Counted from the stretch's first letter, positions 42,782 through 57,960 are shown. The stretch: DNA of 64,000 nt from Wuchereria bancrofti (GCA_005281725.1 SSBO01000014.1:165223-229222), one strand, 5' to 3'. Made by a program: numbers and translations. The notes: generated from the letters alone by a model not told the origin.

Positions 42782-45700
42782 GGTATCATCAGATTCAAAC
42801 GAAGTTCTTGATATTACATTACCAAAGTATTACTTACTTTGTGATACAAAGTTGAAAATATTTATTCTAGATTATTATTTATCCCACAGAATTTATTTAA
42901 TTTTTATATTTTATTCGTTTTACCATGTCTTTCATGTATAATGCAGAAGAATAATTTCTGTTGCCTTTATTCAGAAGTTCTTTCTTTCGTGTTCTTTGTT
43001 GAATATTAAAAGAGATGAGGAGTAAGTAAATGCATCATTTGCTCTATTTAATTATTTCTTATTTATATTTTTCTATTTCTTACCTTTTCTCACAAAACTA
43101 ACGTCTCATTTTAATAATCCAATCGATAGGTGTAAATTCAAAATGGTTAAACACAATGTTTTTTTCCTGATACCTCTGTTTGGTGTATACTTTATGTTTG
43201 TGGGTAAAATCATTCCGTTATATGGAATATCTAAATCTAGGTATTTTGGTGATGGTTTCGATAAAACAAACAACGACATGCTAAGTTATTTTTTAAATGA
43301 TTTATCTTTTGCAAGTTTTCTTTTTTTTTTTTTTCTATTCCACATTGTTTAAAAACTGCTTGTAATAACTCTCACTGTGTTATCATGTATTGGTGCATTA
43401 TATTTGCATATAGATCGATAAAATGTACATATAGTTATATTTTTGGATAACATTATAAAATTATCACAGTAATATCATAATCGATCATATATCTCTTCGA
43501 ATGATTATTTGAAGAGAATTAACTGATATCACGAAGACATTCTTGTCCTCAAATTTGCTCAGTTTGAACAAAAGACTAATTCATTAGTTCAAAAAAAAAA
43601 AAAAAAAAAGGAATAAATTGATACACTGAATAATCACCTGTTCAAGTAATAAACAAAACTTGATGATTACATTGCGATATTTAATAAATATTTCACAAAT
43701 AAGCAATTTGTGCATTATTCCGCTTTTGTATGATTGATAGCCCATAACTGATACTTATTGCATCATAAACTCATTAATCTTAATGAATGTAGAACGGAGT
43801 TGAGAAGTAAATATAAGTCTAAAATAATTGGATGTACCATTTATGATTAGATTTATTAATTATTCTAATGTATAAGTTCAAAGATTTTAATTGTTATTTA
43901 TCTTTATTTAAGATTTAGATTTTATTTAAAATATTTAAGATTTAATTTAAGTGGTTATTGGAATATTATCTTAATATTTATAGATTTGTTCCCCCTCTAT
44001 GATTCTTCTGTCCTTGTTGCTGCTATCAGGTGGTTTCCCTCAAATTGATGGTACACTACTATTGTTTTCGCCTCCTATCATCACTGATAACCAGTAGTGA
44101 TTATTTTTTCACTATGATATTGGATCAATGATGGAAACTTATGATGGAAATTTTGTCATATTTTGTCTAAAAAAAAAAAAAAAATGAAAAGAAATTTCCA
44201 ATACATATGTGAAGCAAAAAATTATTGACTTAAATTCTGTTGTTTACAAATTTTAAAGTAACTATTTTTAGTAAACTTATTTCTTTTATTGATTACTTAA
44301 ATAGACTTAAATGTGCCTTAAACATAAAGAAGAGTTAAAGTTTGTACTGCATCAACAATTTTTTGCTGAAAATATAATCGTTGGTTGATAGTGCTAATTG
44401 ATGAATGTTATGGATGATATTATAGGAATAAAAATTAAATTCCTTGGAAATCACATTGCTAAATAGAAAAATTTTAACTTGATATGATCCGAAGAAATGA
44501 ATTTCAATTCTGTAATTTTAGGTTAATAATTATCATGATTAGTTATTTATTTAACATAAGCTATTAATTATCTGACTGCAAGCAAATCATACGTTAGTCA
44601 CAAACCGTTTTCCTGAAACGGTTTGCAATATGACGTTAAATTGTCTTGTTTAATTAATTTTCATAATTCGAATCGGTTAATGCTATGCGCAAAACTTCTG
44701 AACTATATATGTTACACTTGTTACTACAATTATCTAAGTGAAATTTGACAAATTCTTATTATATTCTAAAAATTCATCCAGAATTAATTGTCGAGAATGA
44801 AATTTCGATGTATTAAAATCTTTCTAGTTTGATTACTAATCTGAAATTAAATTAGTAAACTAAAAATTATAAATACAATGATGGAAATTAAATTCATCCA
44901 GTTTGCAACTCTTAAAAAATGATTAAAATAATTTATGAAATTTTATGATGATAAAATATATCAAAAATTTTTTTTTTTTAGAATATACAACAAATAAATT
45001 TTTAGCAAAAAAAAAAAAAAAGATTAGAAATCAGGTAGCATTTAAGAGAGAAATGAGAAATTTCAATAATTTATCAGGTAATTTTCATTTTCATTTTTAT
45101 AAGATAAAATATCATGATTAAGGTTGCAATTGCTATTGATGATACGGAATGCATGGTTTGTTTGATTTTGTATTTGAGAATAGATTTGCTCCCGTGAGAA
45201 AACATCACCTCATCAATTATAAGGCGGCCTTCGTCAGTCAGCACCGTAACTGAGTAAATAAAAGCTTTTACCTCTTTGTTGATGTATTCATATTGCGCCA
45301 ACTTGTTACTACATTTTGTTTCATATATAGAAATTTCGAAACTAAACAATTATTCCAATGTATATTAATTTTAAGAAAAATTCTTATCATTTTACACTAA
45401 CAAGATATGATTGATTTATGGCAGAGAATTTTTGATTTAAAAAAAAAAGGAATGACTAATTATTATTGAAATTAATTTGGAATTCATTTCACTTCTAGCA
45501 AAATTAATCATGGATGTTTAACTTTCAAATAAGTTTTCCTGTTGAAAATTTAATTTAATTATAATTTTCGGTATAAAATTTATTCTTGTAAATGGGAATT
45601 TAACATGAAACCGTATGAAGTTTATTTTAGAATGAAAATTGTTCATCATAAATCATAAAGATGAAAATTTTGTCCTAATGATATATATTTGTATACATAT

Positions 45701-46722
45701 AAAAAAATATTTGTATACTTAAAGGATCGATCAGGTTGGCCTATGTTTATTCCGGTCAAGTTTTCAGTATGTGACATTCCTTGATCCATATAATCCGCTA
45801 TGCAAATTTTCTTTATCATATCGTAATTAACTTCTGTGACAGTTCCGTTATATGTGATTAGTTTAACTTATTAAACAAAAATATATTGTTTTTAGCAAAA
45901 AATTATAATTTCAATCAAAACTATAATTCAAAAAAAAAAAGCTGAAACAATGCAAGAACGATTAAATAAAAATTTTTTTCTTTTAATCAAATAAATCAAT
46001 TTAAGAATATGAATGTATCGTAATTATAATGTAAATAATGTTATTTTGTTTTATTAGTTTTACTAATTCAACAATTATAATGACAAATAATCGAAAGTAA
46101 TTTATCAGTTGCACTAATTTAACAATTATAACATGAATAATAGAAACTATAATTCGAAAAGGAAAAGAAAACGAAGGCTGAAACAATGCAAGAGTAATCA
46201 ATTTTTTTTCTTTTTTTTTTTAAATCAGAATTACCTGCAAAACAACAATAGACCAATTTATCAATTCCAATAATTTAAATTTTTCAAGGAAAAAAAAATT
46301 GTTCCAAAAATAGTTACATGTTTTATTTATTTTTCTCTTTCTTTTTTTTTTAAATTTCAAATATTACAAAACAAAAAAAAAAAAGAAAAAAAAAAAGGAA
46401 GATAACCCCCAAATGTTAATATCACCTGTAAAATGACAATAATAAAGCATGATGTTCTGCTAGTCTACACTTTACTATTATTATATATGTCACATAAGTC
46501 AGCTGTGATTTTTTAGCTACCATATAACACCAACTTATCATTAAAAGACAAATGAAAGATAGAGAAGAAATAAGAATGAAAAAGAAAAAAAGAAGAGAGA
46601 GAGGAAAAAAAAAGATTGATTAATTAGATGAAAAAAAAAAAAAAAACTGGTGAAAATTATGAATGAATAAAATGTAAAAAAAAGAAAGAAAAATTAAACT
46701 ATGATACTATTTATTTAATAAT
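42782..46722. other. Gene-poor AT-rich DNA downstream of nischarin
   Basis: No gene is recognised. A slightly GC-richer patch at about 43990-44100 and a 91-codon minus-strand open frame at 45074-45349 are the only departures from low-complexity sequence. An ATTAAA at 43005 could serve the nischarin transcript. Confidence 0.5.
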
Positions 46723-49700
46723 GAAGAAAAAAAACGGTCAAAACTTTTTCATTTTAATCATTTTAATTAAATTGTAAAATTCTTGCCAATTATTAATTAT
46801 ATTCAAACAAAAAATAAAGATTAATCCAAATAATTTGGACTAAAAATTTTAATAAATTTAGTAAAAAAAAAAAGAAAAGCGAAAAAAGAAAGAAGATAAT
46901 AACAAAGAAAGAGTATCCGGATAAGGTTAAAAAACGCGCCTGTTCATTCTTGTCTATTAAGCTAGATAGTATTTATATCCCAACCAGAAACTTCTAAATC
47001 ACAAATGTATTTGTGTATGTATGTATGTATGTGTATGTGTATGCATGTGGCATGTTAAAGAAGTATTAGATCAGTGTATAGTTCAAGAGTTGAAAACCTC
47101 CTGACGCCATCAGTCAACAGATCATTTTCTTCTTCTCTATTTCTTCTGTCCACTACAAAAAAAAAAAGAAAAAAAAAGAAAAAGATGCCATTCAATTTAG
47201 CATTCATATTACATACGTCTGTTTCAGATGTCTGTTTTATTCATTTTTTTTTAAACTTTATTTCTATTTTTAGACTATTTAAGAATAATAATTAAAAAAA
47301 AAAAAGAAAAAACAATTTATCTCTATTGTATTATTTATTTTTTTGTTTTGTTTGTTTGTTTGTTTTTTGATTTCATACAATAGTTATTAGAGAATGGAAA
47401 AAAGAAACAAATGAAAATAAAAAACAAAAAAAAAAAGATTGAAACTTTTTTAATAAATGATTCAACGACCTTTATATTATGTTACAGTCACCCTCACTCA
47501 AACATATTTTCATTTTATACTGTATGTTGAAAAAAAAAAAGAAGGAAAAGAAAAATTAGAAAAAAAAATTATATAAAATTTAGTATTAAAATATAATATT
47601 TGTTTTGTTTACTTTCTTTCTTTTCTTTTTCCCTCTCTCCCTTTCTCTATCTTTTATTTTTATAACAAAATTTCAAATATTTCCTACTTTTGAGCAATAA
47701 TTTCACTCAAAAATAAAATAATTAGTTTGAAAAAGAAAAAAAAAAACGAAAAAAACTTGATGAAATAATAGCAAACATATACAAATACGAATAATAGATC
47801 ATAATATTTATTCATTATGTAAAAATTTATTATTATATTCATTTGATGTTTTGGTATGAATTAATAATGGAATATTTAATAATTATTTTTACATAATAAA
47901 ATATTGATTTAATGATGGAAAACGACGATATATTAATTGATAAAAATTTTTTTTAATATAAAAATATTTTTAAGTTTTTTTTTTCAAAAAAAAAAAAAAC
48001 TTTTATTCATTAATTCATTAATAATGATAATAATAATAATAATAATGAAAAATATAAAATAATCTCATAAATTAACAAAAATAAATGTCTAAAAGGAAAA
48101 AATAAACTTATATATACAAGGAAAAAAAAAGAAAATAGAAAAAGGTAGAAAAGAAAGAGAAGAAACTTGATCTTGTTTGATTTGAAGAACAAACAGGTAT
48201 GGAATCGAAATAGTACNGTAAGACAGAAAAGTCGATTTAAAAAAAAAAAGAAAAAAAAAGAAAAAGATGCCATTCAATTTAGCATTCATATTACATACGT
48301 CTGTTTCAGATGTCTGTTTTATTCATTTTTTTTTAAACTTGAAGAAAAAAAACGGTCAAAACTTTTTCATTTTAATCATTTTAATTAAATTGTAAAATTC
48401 TTGCCAATTATTAATTATATTCAAACAAAAAATAAAGATTAATCCAAATAATTTGGACTAAAAATTTTAATAAATTTAGTAAAAAAAAAAAGAAAAGCGA
48501 AAAAAGAAAGAAGATAATAACAAAGAAAGAGTATCCGGATAAGGTTAAAAAACGCGCCTGTTCATTCTTGTCTATTAAGCTAGATAGTATTTATATCCCA
48601 ACCAGAAACTTCTAAATCACAAATGTATTTGTGTATGTATGTATGTATGTGTATGTGTATGTGTATGCATGTGGCATGTTAAAGAAGTATTAGATCAGTG
48701 TATAGTTCAAGAGTTGAAAACCTCCTGACGCCATCAGTCAACAGATCATTTTCTTCTTCTCTATTTCTTCTGTCCACTACAAAAAAAAAAAAAAAAAAAA
48801 AAGAAAAAAAAAGAAAAAGATGCCATTCAATTTAGCATTCATATTACATACGTCTGTTTCAGATGTCTGTTTTATTCATTTTTTTTTAAACTTTATTTCT
48901 ATTTTTAGACTATTTAAGAATAATAATTAAAAAAAAAAAAGAAAAAACAATTTATCTCTATTGTATTATTTATTTTTTTGTTTTGTTTGTTTGTTTGTTT
49001 TTTGATTTCATACAATAGTTATTAGAGAATGGAAAAAAGAAACAAATGAAAATAAAAAACAAAAAAAAAAAAAGAAAAAAAAAGAAAAAGATGCCATTCA
49101 ATTTAGCATTCATATTACATACGTCTGTTTCAGATGTCTGTTTTATTCATTTTTTTTTAAACTTTATTTCTATTTTTAGACTATTTAAGAATAATAATTA
49201 AAAAAAAAAAAGAAAAAACAATTTATCTCTATTGTATTATTTATTTTTTTGTTTTGTTTGTTTGTTTGTTTTTTGATTTCATACAATAGTTATTAGAGAA
49301 TGGAAAAAAGAAACAAATGAAAATAAAAAACAAAAAAAAAAAGATTGAAACTTTTTTAATAAATGATTCAACGACCTTTATATTATGTTACAGTCACCCT
49401 CACTCAAACATATTTTCATTTTATACTGTATGTTGAAAAAAAAAAAGAAGGAAAAGAAAAATTAGAAAAAAAAATTATATAAAATTTAGTATTAAAATAT
49501 AATATTTGTTTTGTTTACTTTCTTTCTTTTCTTTTTCCCTCTCTCCCTTTCTCTATCTTTTATTTTTATAACAAAATTTCAAATATTTCCTACTTTTGAG
49601 CAATAATTTCACTCAAAAATAAAATAATTAGTTTGAAAAAGAAAAAAAAAAACGAAAAAAACTTGATGAAATAATAGCAAACATATACAAATACGAATAA

Positions 49701-50122
49701 TAGATCATAATATTTATTCATTATGTAAAAATTTATTATTATATTCATTTGATGTTTTGGTATGAATTAATAATGGAATATTTAATAATTATTTTTACAT
49801 AATAAAATATTGATTTAATGATGGAAAACGACGATATATTAATTGATAAAAATTTTTTTTAATATAAAAATATTTTTAAGTTTTTTTTTTCAAAAAAAAA
49901 AAAAACTTTTATTCATTAATTCATTAATAATGATAATAATAATAATAATAATGAAAAATATAAAATAATCTCATAAATTAACAAAAATAAATGTCTAAAA
50001 GGAAAAAATAAACTTATATATACAAGGAAAAAAAAAGAAAATAGAAAAAGGTAGAAAAGAAAGAGAAGAAACTTGATCTTGTTTGATTTGAAGAACAAAC
50101 AGGTATGGAATCGAAATAGTAC
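46723..50122. repeat. Nearly exact 1.6-1.9 kb duplicated block with a single N inside
   Basis: 46723 onward recurs at 48341 onward (offset 1618), and about 47440-48216 recurs at about 49346-50122 (offset 1906). A middle piece of about 271 bp (around 48800-49070) is present once more at about 49071-49340. A 75-bp marker beginning GATGCCATTCAATTTAGC occurs four times, at 47184, 48266, 48819 and 49090. The copies differ almost only in homopolymer or TG-repeat length, and the first copy stops exactly at the N at 48217. No genes lie inside. The open frames here are translations of A/T homopolymers. Confidence 0.88.
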
Positions 50123-53100
50123 CGCTAGTGCTTGAGACATTGATGAGTACAATTGAGGTTTGTTTGAGTAACCCATTTCAAGCTCATGCTTTCTCATCTT
50201 TCTTTACTTCATAATAAATCTTTTCAACTTCATTAACTTTTGCTTTTATTTTATCATTTATGATTAAAAACAGATTAATCATTCAATTAAAATCTAATAT
50301 TTCCTTAGTTAATAGTTGAAATTTTAATAAAATAAATTTCTTTTTCCTTTTCCTTTCGTTTTTTTTTTTTTTTCAATAACTCAACAAATATTTGTTTTTT
50401 TGATATAATTTATTGATGTATACATCAAAGCTGTACAATAATTAGTAATCTTATCAATGAGAAAAAAAAAAGAAAGTATTTTCTTTTTTTTTTTTTTTTT
50501 GGAATTCAAATTATTCATCATTTCATTTGCTAAGAAGTGTGTTATAATAGCAAATTCAAAATGGAATTTATTTATTTTTTTTTTTAATATTTTATATTGT
50601 TATTAATTTTTTGAAAAGATTACAGATAATATTGATTTAACTGTGAACTAAAATGCATTTATTTTATTTTATAAAATAATTAAATTAAAAAAAAATATTG
50701 GTAATATTTAATACAATTAAACTTTTTCACAACATTTCTAAAGCATACTTTCATTTGCTAATATTTATTGTAAATACAGTAACTAAAGCAGTCTTATATT
50801 ATTAATTTCAATATCACATAATAACAAAATACATTTCATTTATAATCGTGTACAACTATATAACAATCAAAATATTTGATTTTTTTTTTTTTTTTAAATA
50901 TAAATTAGGGAAACGAAATTTTTTTTAATTTATAATTTTTGATCGTGTTATTTTTAATTGTCAAAATGTATAAATTAAATGTATGAGTTAAAAATGTTGA
51001 TGGTGCTTTTATATCGAATGATGATGATATTTTGTGTTTGAGAATATTTTACCACTTAATTCGATTTATATGCGTGAGAACACACATACATCTTTTGCTT
51101 ATGCTTAATTCAATAGCATCGAAACTCTCAAAACTATTTATCAACTTAATTCAGTCAGTGCAAATGCTTTAATAAATACACTCTACATTTCACAATCATA
51201 TCGTTCTTCCAAATACTGATTCATTCGATTCAAAGTTAATTTAAGTTAAGTAATGATAAATTTTTTCTTTCTAATGATTGAAATTTAACATATTTCAATT
51301 TATTTTGAAAATTAATGTTAGTAACGAAATTTCCATCTAACTTTTAAATTAATGTAAGAATAATTTGTCGAAATTGTTTATCATTTTGTTAATTTGTTTT
51401 GCTACCAATAATATTTCTTGCTCATTTATTTTTCATAAATTTTTATCATTGCTCAAGTAATAGTTAAAATTGTAAATTTTAAAAAGTTAAAATTATTGAT
51501 AGTAAATAGTCCTGATGAATTGAGATTAATTTGTTTAATGAATGTAATTTCAAAATTTCAATCAACATTTATCATTTTAAAATAATTTCAAATTTCCTAT
51601 TATTTAAAGGGATAATTTTTTCTTTCGTGAATTTCAATTATTTTATTTGAAAATAATATAGCATTTTTCTTTTTCGTCTTTTCTTCTTAACACTTTTCCT
51701 CATCTTTTCTCTATTACAATTGTTTACTCGAAAATGACAATGTGACATTGAAGGCAAAAGGTCAAAATGATGTTGCAAAAAATAAAAATGATGAAAAATT
51801 ACTGGTGAAAAAGATTGATGTTATGTGTTGCACAAAAAAAAAAGAAATATCATCAGATTTGATAATTTTTAACTATAATATCATGATAATTGCAAGTAAT
51901 TAGGTGATAGCAGTAGTAGCAGTAGTGATAATTGTAGTAGTAATAGTTGTTGTTGTAGCATTAATAGTAATAGCAGCAGCGTGACCCGAGTAGTTTCCTC
52001 TGATAAGGACAGAAAGGTATACAAATGGTGGAAAAGACACATGCCCTGGGATTGATCGTTTTTGGACAATCACTGATATGATAACGATAACTTTCATTCA
52101 TGTAGATCGCAATGACTTTCAAGTCATCATTCACTGATAACATCATTTAGCAACATTTCATTGCTTTCCATACGTTTTCCAGAATTTCTCTTTACTATCT
52201 TTGTCTATGTTAATTTAATCAAAGTTATAATAAAAAGGAAAAAAATTTCTTTTTTCAAAATTTAATACTTTCTCCTTGAAATGACCCATTTTTTAAAAAT
52301 AAGTTGTTCATAATTATTTAAGAATTTATTTTCTAAATGATAATTGAAAAGAAAAAACAATCGTTGTTGTTGCATATGTATTCTATGACAGTACACAAAC
52401 TGTAATTTCATTTTCTTTTTTATTTTTCCTTACTGATTAAAAATGATTCGCCTTTTTTCATTAAATAATTAAGTAATAACAAGATTACTTCATCATTGTA
52501 ATTAATATTCATTATATTTTATTTATCATTTTTCATTTTGCGAAGACTTTTTTTTTTCTTTTCTTTCCTCGAATATTAACCAGAAAAAAAGAACTTTTTT
52601 TTTGAAATTAACAAAATCTTTTCACTTTAATTTGAAAAAAAAAGGATGGTTTTTCTCTCATTTCTTCCTAAATATTTTATAACAAGTTCGTCATTTAAAA
52701 AAAAAAAACACTAAAAAAACATTTGCTGAAGTTTTTCAGTAACAAATAGATATGAATAAGTGGTATCTTTTCCTGATCATTGCTTGACTAAAATATAATT
52801 TCCACTTCATTTAGCAAGTTTATTTTAACTTTTGTCAAAGGATTTCTAAATATATCAAACTTTTTCGTCCTTTTTTTTTTTTCTTCTGACAATTTATTTT
52901 GCAAACGATTATACATACCGTCCTAATACATTTCAGATTTCTTCATATTTATTCTCAATTTATTCTCATTTACTTTTCCTTCTTGACGAAAATCCATAAT
53001 TTTGTTAAAAGTTTCACTTTATTTACTTTGTAAACAGCAATTTAAACTACTTGAAAATCTCATGAGTTTATTCATCATACTGTCAACTATTTCCCATTCA

Positions 53101-53500
53101 TATGAAATTAATCCGCATAACTTGATTTGTAATTATTTAAAACAAACACTTATTTCCATCCAAATTCATTCAAATTTTAATTTTCAATTTTCTTCCAATC
53201 ATAAATAATACTAATCTGATCAGTTGATTTATATTCATTAATTGTTATAATTATTTTAATTTTACTACCAAAAATAAAACAACAATAACAAAAAAAAAAA
53301 AAAATCAGTACTATTTTATTCCGGATATTTATTGTTTTATTTCATTCATTCTTTTTTTTTTTTTAAATTTTTCTTATTATAAATATGAAATGTCTTATAT
53401 GATTATTATTAATTATTAATTAATTAATTAAAATTTATGAAATTTTTTATGCCTTCCCTTTGAAGAATAATTTTAACCAATTGACGACCAATGCTGAGAC
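50123..53500. other. AT-rich non-coding DNA
   Basis: Homopolymers and AT-rich sequence only. A GTAGTAATAG-type run at about 51905-51975 encodes artefactual poly-Leu/Ile frames. No RNA gene or protein domain is seen. Confidence 0.6.
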
Positions 53501-56500
53501 TATTACAAGACAGAACGGAGGTTAATGTCAGGAGCTTAAGTCGAGAGTTCGGTTCGACATACACATACACAAAACACATACACATACTCACATACATACA
53601 CATACACGGCTGTGCTATCTTGATGATGATGTTTAGCCTACGTTTGTAAGGAAAGATGTATAGTTAGCTTGGTTGGAACAAGCCTGTGCCTGCCTCCGGC
53701 CGTAAAATGACCTCCTGTCTTTCTTATGCGTTATAGATACCTCAGATATAGCCGCACCTCACATACATTCGATCATTTCTCAACATATATATCCACACAT
53801 ACATACATACATACATTTACCATTATTCTTACATATAAAATATTAACTAATCATTTTTCTTTTTTTTTTTTAAATCAATTAAAATGAAAAATTTCTATAA
53901 CAAGAAATAAGTGATAATTGATATTTGAATTTTAATTTATTTTAAAAGAAAAATTATAATTAATAATTAAAAATATATTAATATAAATTATTGCTTTATA
54001 TTTGCCATTTTAAAAATACATGAAAAGAAGGAAAGAAAAAGAAAGAAAGGAACTTGTGAAATTTCTCATTATTATAAAAAATAAAAGTAGATTTTTTTCC
54101 TTTTTTTTATAGCTAATTATAGTAACATTATTAATTACATATACACCTGTTCAAATGTCAAATCATACATTTCCGGTTACAAAAATTATTATCATATGTG
54201 GATGAACTATTTCTGAAAAGAATAAAAGAATGGAAAAAAAAAAGGAAGAAGAGAGAGAAAGATGAAAAAAAAAAGTGAATTTACTGTAAATTAACCGATC
54301 TGTTCAACGGTTATCAATCTATTTCACTGTCAAAAGTAGTTCTTATTCGGACTTTTAGTTATTTATAACAATGAATTTGTTAAATAGAGAGAAAGAGAAA
54401 GAGAAAGAGAAAGGGAGAAGAAGGGAAGAACAGAGAGAAAGGTAAAAATTTTTAATGCGTGATTGAAGTACATAAATGTGGAAAGTTTGACGAGGAATGA
54501 AATAAAATGTAAATGGAAAGCGTTAACCTGATACACAAAAGGATTATTTGTAGTATGTTGTAGTTTGTGAAAGGCAATTTTACTAAAGTGTAAAGAATAA
54601 TAGCTTGTGTGCGTGAGTTGATCATTTCTATTGCGTAAATTATTGCAAGCAAAATACTTCAATATTCAAATATACAGATGTGAGCAATAGGATGATTGTT
54701 GATGTTAGTAAGAGTTAAAAGTTCCGGAAAGTGATCGAAAAAGGGCGGAGTGGAATTTGAAAATTGAAGATTTCAAAAAGGAGGATGAAAAGAGATGGAG
54801 GTGGAGTTTAGAATAGGCTAATAGGCACGATTTCCTTTTGTCAAAGTAAAATTGCCATCATTCATTCACGTATCGAAGTGTGGTGGAAATTTTCAAGAAG
54901 CTCAAAACTGACCGAAATCTAACTTCATCATTTCAAACAAACAAGCATATATTTTTCAATCATCTAACTACAACATTAGCATTCATTCTTCTCAATCATT
55001 TTCGGTATAATTTTTTTTTTTTTTAATTATGAATTTCTTTCTTTTTCGTCGTTTTTTCTTTTTTTCTTTATTATTTTTTTCTTTTGCATAATTTATCGTG
55101 TGAAATGTATTTTTATATGAAATTATTTCAAATAATAATATTTTCTTTTAGATTAATTTAAAAATAGATGCATTTTTCATATTTCTCTTATTTTAAATAA
55201 TTCATTATCAAATTTTACTCATCCATATAGGATATTTATTGTTATTTATAATTTCATTTATATTAAAAATATCATTTATTGGCTATTTAAGAAGATAAGA
55301 TTAATTTCATATGAAGAAAAATTTCTTGAAAAGAAAAATAAAGATTGGAAAAAAGAAAGAAAGCGGGAGAAGACAAAAAAAAAAAAAAGGAAGAGATAAT
55401 TTTGGGTAAGAAAGATAGATGCGTGTGTTAAATAGTGATATCATACTGTATGTGCTTATGTTGTGTATGGGTATGGGTATAGGCATGGGTAGGGGTATAT
55501 GGGTATGAACATGTTTGCTAATGAAATGAAATAGAGGAAGAGGAAGAGGAAGAAGAAGAAGAAGCTGCTGCTTGCTTTAGTTTTAGAACGATAATAGGCT
55601 AAGAGTATGAAGAGAGGAAGTTAGCTTGCATATTGCTTGCATTTTGCAAGAAGTGACCTCAACCGAACTGATGACAATTTTAGCTACCGATTCTTAACTG
55701 TTCTAACTCTTCCTGCAAATACTTCTTCTTCCAGTATATTTTTCCTTTTTCCTTTCTTTTTCACTTTCCTCTTCTCATTCATCTATTCTTTTTGCCCATC
55801 CCTAACAAACCCGTAACACACGCACACATAACAAGTAAGTTAGTTAGCTCTTCATTTCTTTATTTACCAGCTACTAACTATCCTTTAGCTTTCATTTAAA
55901 TTTAGCATTCTTGTACAGTGCACACACATACACACACACACACACACATACATACACATACACACGGACGCACGCAGACAGATGCACATCATATAAGCAT
56001 ACAAACATTGGGTATTGGGTATACCCCCAAACAGTCACATATACATACTCTGCACATACCATAAGTACAAGCATTGTAAACTGAAGATGCTACCGATCAG
56101 CCAAACTTTTGTGGTTTATGGGTAAGAAAGGGATTTACCCATTTACTAAATGATAGTTTAAACATCTGGGAATAATGATGCATACCGCAAATGATACGGT
56201 TGTTGACCAGTCGTAACATATGTTTTATTTCTATTAACCATTCAGTAGTGATGATTTTTCCTCATGAAATTCTCTCATATCGAATTACTTAGAAAAAAAA
56301 AAACGTTAAATTTTGTTTGATAGAATTGAATAATTTTATAAAATTTATCTTGCAGTAATACAGTCTTTTCATGGATAAACTCCTATTCATTTCTTTATAT
56401 GTATTTTTGCTCTATTAATTAAATCATTGCAATTCGAGTAAAAATAAATAAATGAGAATGAAATAAAGAAATAAATGAAATAAAAGTTGTTTGTAGGAAG

Positions 56501-57960
56501 GATGTCTGTCATTTATTGTCATTCGTTTGCTTACTGAGATATTTCATCGAGATTACGGTGACTGATAGCTTGCTTAAATGAACACCTTAGTTAAAAAAAA
56601 AATCTGATGACAAATGCAACCTTAGACTCTATCTATTGGTTGGTAAACCAAACGAACACATACATACATACACAACACACACATACACACACACATGCTT
56701 GTATAATATTTATTTTTATATATAAATAATAATTTCAAGCTAATGTTAAAATTGTCACAGACAATAGTCTCAACGCTAATATTAAATTATCTCAGACTAG
56801 ATTTTGTTTCCAATTCTTGGTTGTCTTCTTTCGACTTTTTTCTCATATCGCTTACTTTTTCTTGTCACCTCATTCTCATACCTTTCCCAGTTCATTGATC
56901 CCTTTCCCAGTTCATTGATCCATAATTATCCAATTAAATTATGGATTGTTTTAATTGTCGTTCCATAATTACATATTTACATTTTTCATGGATAAATTAA
57001 TTTATTCTCAGTATATTTTCTTTAAAAGTTAGTTAATTGTTAAAATTAGTGTTATAGAATTAAATTAATTATAATTTTGAAGCAAATTTTTGCTTTCAAA
57101 AAATTTGGTTTCCCTTTTTTTCCTGCAGCTAAAATAGCTCAAAAATTTGGAATGAATTTAAGAAGAAAGATGAAAGAGAGAAAATGAAAAGAAAAAAAGT
57201 TCTCTTTTCCTTTTACAATAATCAGAATAAGTGGATATGATGAATGGAAAAGATGATAAGATCGATTAGAATGGCAAAAAATGCCTAAAATCTGAAATAA
57301 TCCGACGAATAATGTCAAATAAAATTTTCGTCTTCTTAAAAGAAAAAGCAAACTATTTGTTACTGCTTTTTTTTTTTAAATTATAATACTCAAAAATCGT
57401 AGAATAGTTAAAAATAATAATATTTCCATTTCCCTGTCTCTCTCTCTTTTTTTAATTTGTAATCGAAATGGCAGTTTCATAAAGAATAAAATGTTCTATA
57501 ATATATAAGGAAAAAAAAAAGCAATGAATTTAGGCCGTTTTACAAAAGAAAAAAAGAAACACAGACGATTACGGTATCGTTTTTGTGCTATTACTTAGGG
57601 AACTAAATAGTTCACATGTCAAATATTTCACATTTCACTGCTTTTTTTTTTTTCAAGAAAATCTTTGCTACTATTTTTTCTTCAAAAAAAAAAAAAGAAG
57701 AAAAAAGTGAAATCAGATACTTTCATGAATTCAGGAAAAAAGAGAAGGAGAGAGGAAGGGGAAAAACAAGAGGGTGAGGTAAGAGAATAAAAAGAAAATA
57801 TACGAGAAAATCAAATACATTCATTGTTAATACTACTACTAACCATGCTATCATTTTTAAACGTTAGTAAGCAATAATTAGATAAATTCACTTATTTTAA
57901 GTTCAAAAAACAATATTGTCAATGTTGTCAGTGACACTAAGATAATCATTGTTATTACTA
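53501..57960. other. Non-coding DNA with CA, GAA and GGGTAT repeats
   Basis: Contains CA/ACATAC tracts (53558-53609, 53790-53815, 55917-55975, 56658-56697), a GAGAAA run (54389-54420), a degenerate GGGTAT run (55465-55508), a GAA run (55540-55563), and an exact 20-bp tandem pair at 56881-56920. A GC-richer patch at about 53480-53760 shows no open frame or RNA fold that I can name. Confidence 0.6.
56881..56920. repeat. Exact tandem pair of a 20-bp unit
   Basis: CCTTTCCCAGTTCATTGATC occurs twice in direct succession. Being exact, it is recent or a local replication slip. Confidence 0.95.

Noticed and set aside
48010..48388. Phe/Leu/Lys-rich open frames in the duplicated block
   Set aside because: Translations of A/T homopolymers, some running through the N.
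55465..55508. GGGTAT repeats resembling telomere-like sequence
   Set aside because: Nematode telomeres are TTAGGC; this run is short, degenerate and internal.
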